Shown: positions 21,564-22,586 of the stretch, piece by piece | Layout: every line of letters begins with the position of its first letter | How positions within the stretch are numbered: position 1 is the first letter of the stretch | From: an uncultured Oscillospiraceae bacterium | GTDB taxonomy: Bacteria > Bacillota > Clostridia > Oscillospirales > Acutalibacteraceae | Assembly: GCA_958354085.1 (NCBI GenBank) | Contig: CATWUX010000022.1 | Span: 1 to 22,586 of the forward strand | Length of the DNA: 22,586 nucleotides | Direction of reading: 5' to 3' | The notes under the pieces: model-generated | Told to the model about the DNA's origin: nothing | The model's input: the letters and a program-made list of their open reading frames with translations, nothing else | Database searches by the model: none | Translations under genes and position numbers: made by a program

Positions 21564-22586
21564 ATGGAAATGTTAGAAAACATGGGCAAGCGTGCCAAGA
21601 TGTCGGCGCGGCTGCTGGCTGTCGCCGGCACTGCGCGCAAAAACGGCGCTCTGGAAGCGATTGCGGACGCACTGCTGGCGCAGGAAGCCGATATTCTGGA
21701 AGCTAACCGCACCGATATGGAACGCGCTTCCGCCGGCGGCATGAGCCAGTCCATGCTGGATCGCCTGCAGCTCACCTCCGCCCGTATCGCCGGCATGGCA
21801 GACGGTATCCGCCAGATCGTATCGCTCACCGATCCGGTCGGAGAGATCGTGGAAGGGTTTCGCCGCCCCAACGGGCTGAAAATTCAGAAAACCCGCGTTC
21901 CGCTCGGCGTGCTCGGCATCATCTATGAAGCGCGCCCCAACGTCACCTCCGACGCGGCCGCTCTTTGCCTGAAAGCCGGCAACGCCGTGATCCTGCGCGG
22001 CGGCAAGGAGGCGCTCGCCTCCAATCAGGCCATCGTTCGCGCCATCCGGCAAGGGTTGGCTGACAGCGGCCTCCCGGTCGATGCGGTACAGCTGGTGGAG
22101 GACACCTCGCGTGAAACCGCCGTGGCGATGATGCGGCTGAACCGCTACATTGACGTACTGATCCCGCGCGGCGGCGGCGGACTGATCCAATCGGTGGTGC
22201 AAAACGCCACCGTGCCGGTGATCGAGACCGGCGTGGGCAACTGCCACATTTATATCGACCGAGCCGCCGATCTCGATATGGCGGCAGACATCGTGTTCAA
22301 CGCAAAGGTATCCCGCCCCTCCGTCTGCAATGCGGCTGAAACGCTGCTGGTACATGCGGACGTAGCGGAAAAAGTGCTGCCGCTCATTGCGGTACGGCTG
22401 CACAAAGCCAACGTCGAGCTGCGCTGCTGCGAGCGCGCCGCGTCGATTCTCAACGATTTTCCCGTGGTTCCCGCCACCGAAGCGGATTGGGCGACGGAAT
22501 TTTTGGACACGATTTTGGCCATCCGCGTGGTGGATTCGCTCAGCGAAGCGATGGCGCACATCGCGCTGTACGGCACCGGCCACAGC
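21564..22586 (+). CDS. proA: Gamma-glutamyl phosphate reductase (partial, C-terminus beyond the window)
   Basis: The 341 codons seen run to the last base; the family is about 415-420 residues, so about 75-80 are missing. The enzyme reduces gamma-glutamyl phosphate with NADPH to glutamate semialdehyde, the second step of proline synthesis, and usually works with ProB. The aldehyde-dehydrogenase-like fold shows TRVPLGVLGIIYEARPNVT, GNAVILRGGKEA for the coenzyme, VLIPRGGGGLI, VIETGVGNCHIYID and the catalytic cysteine C255 in SRPSVCNAAE. The start ATG 21564 has AAAGGA about 13 bases upstream, a long spacing; ATG 21570 is an in-frame alternative. It is the second gene of the proBA operon. Confidence 0.96.
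   Translation, partial: MEMLENMGKRAKMSARLLAVAGTARKNGALEAIADALLAQEADILEANRTDMERASAGGMSQSMLDRLQLTSARIAGMADGIRQIVSLTDPVGEIVEGFRRPNGLKIQKTRVPLGVLGIIYEARPNVTSDAAALCLKAGNAVILRGGKEALASNQAIVRAIRQGLADSGLPVDAVQLVEDTSRETAVAMMRLNRYIDVLIPRGGGGLIQSVVQNATVPVIETGVGNCHIYIDRAADLDMAADIVFNAKVSRPSVCNAAETLLVHADVAEKVLPLIAVRLHKANVELRCCERAASILNDFPVVPATEADWATEFLDTILAIRVVDSLSEAMAHIALYGTGHS

Noticed and set aside
1..22586. CRISPR arrays, tRNA or rRNA genes, insertion sequences, or phage genes
   Set aside because: I saw no regularly spaced repeats, no tRNA-like or rRNA-like sequence, and no transposase, integrase or phage protein in any frame.

Overview
The window looks like chromosomal DNA of a Gram-positive, low-redundancy gut-type Clostridia, probably an Oscillospiraceae/Ruminococcaceae relative. 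This rests on moderately GC-rich coding DNA, strong AGGAGG-type ribosome binding sites, lipobox-type binding proteins, and a carbohydrate operon containing DUF5696 and YIP1-like genes, a combination I know from Clostridia and Paenibacillus. The taxonomic placement is inference.

Bases 1-18545 hold one very long minus-strand operon for uptake and intracellular breakdown of a beta-linked oligosaccharide. It reads from a promoter with perfect consensus boxes (-35 at 18563-18568, 17-base spacer, -10 at 18540-18545). In transcription order the genes are: GH3 beta-glucosidase-type hydrolase, GH35-like hydrolase, GH94 disaccharide/oligosaccharide phosphorylase, a lipoprotein sugar-binding protein, a giant (998-residue) modular binding protein, a MalF-type permease, a MalG-type permease, an NHL/TPR/YIP1-like membrane protein, a secreted DUF5696 protein, and a second MalF-type permease that runs off the left edge. 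The three glycan enzymes have no signal peptide, so the sugar is probably imported as an oligomer and cleaved in the cytosol. No ATPase subunit and no regulator are present. A shared MsmK-type ATPase encoded elsewhere is the usual arrangement for this transporter class.

The enzyme half of the operon has long gaps, several containing strong hairpins (13749-13831, 11310-11333, 9706-9747). The transporter half is tightly packed, with gaps of 2-12 bases or short overlaps. The first binding-protein gene is bracketed by two hairpins, a layout that fits differential mRNA stability.

Bases 18402-18897 are non-coding: an AT-rich promoter/leader half followed by a GC-richer half full of short inverted repeats. 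Next comes a minus-strand FAD oxidoreductase with a C-terminal Rieske [2Fe-2S] domain (YhfW-like). Divergent from it, on the plus strand, is the proline biosynthesis pair proB-proA, with a good extended -10 promoter; proA is cut by the right edge.

The most interesting unexplained parts are the secreted DUF5696 protein, which may be an unrecognised glycan-active enzyme, its NHL/TPR/YIP1 partner, and the oversized binding protein with two carbohydrate-binding-like modules.
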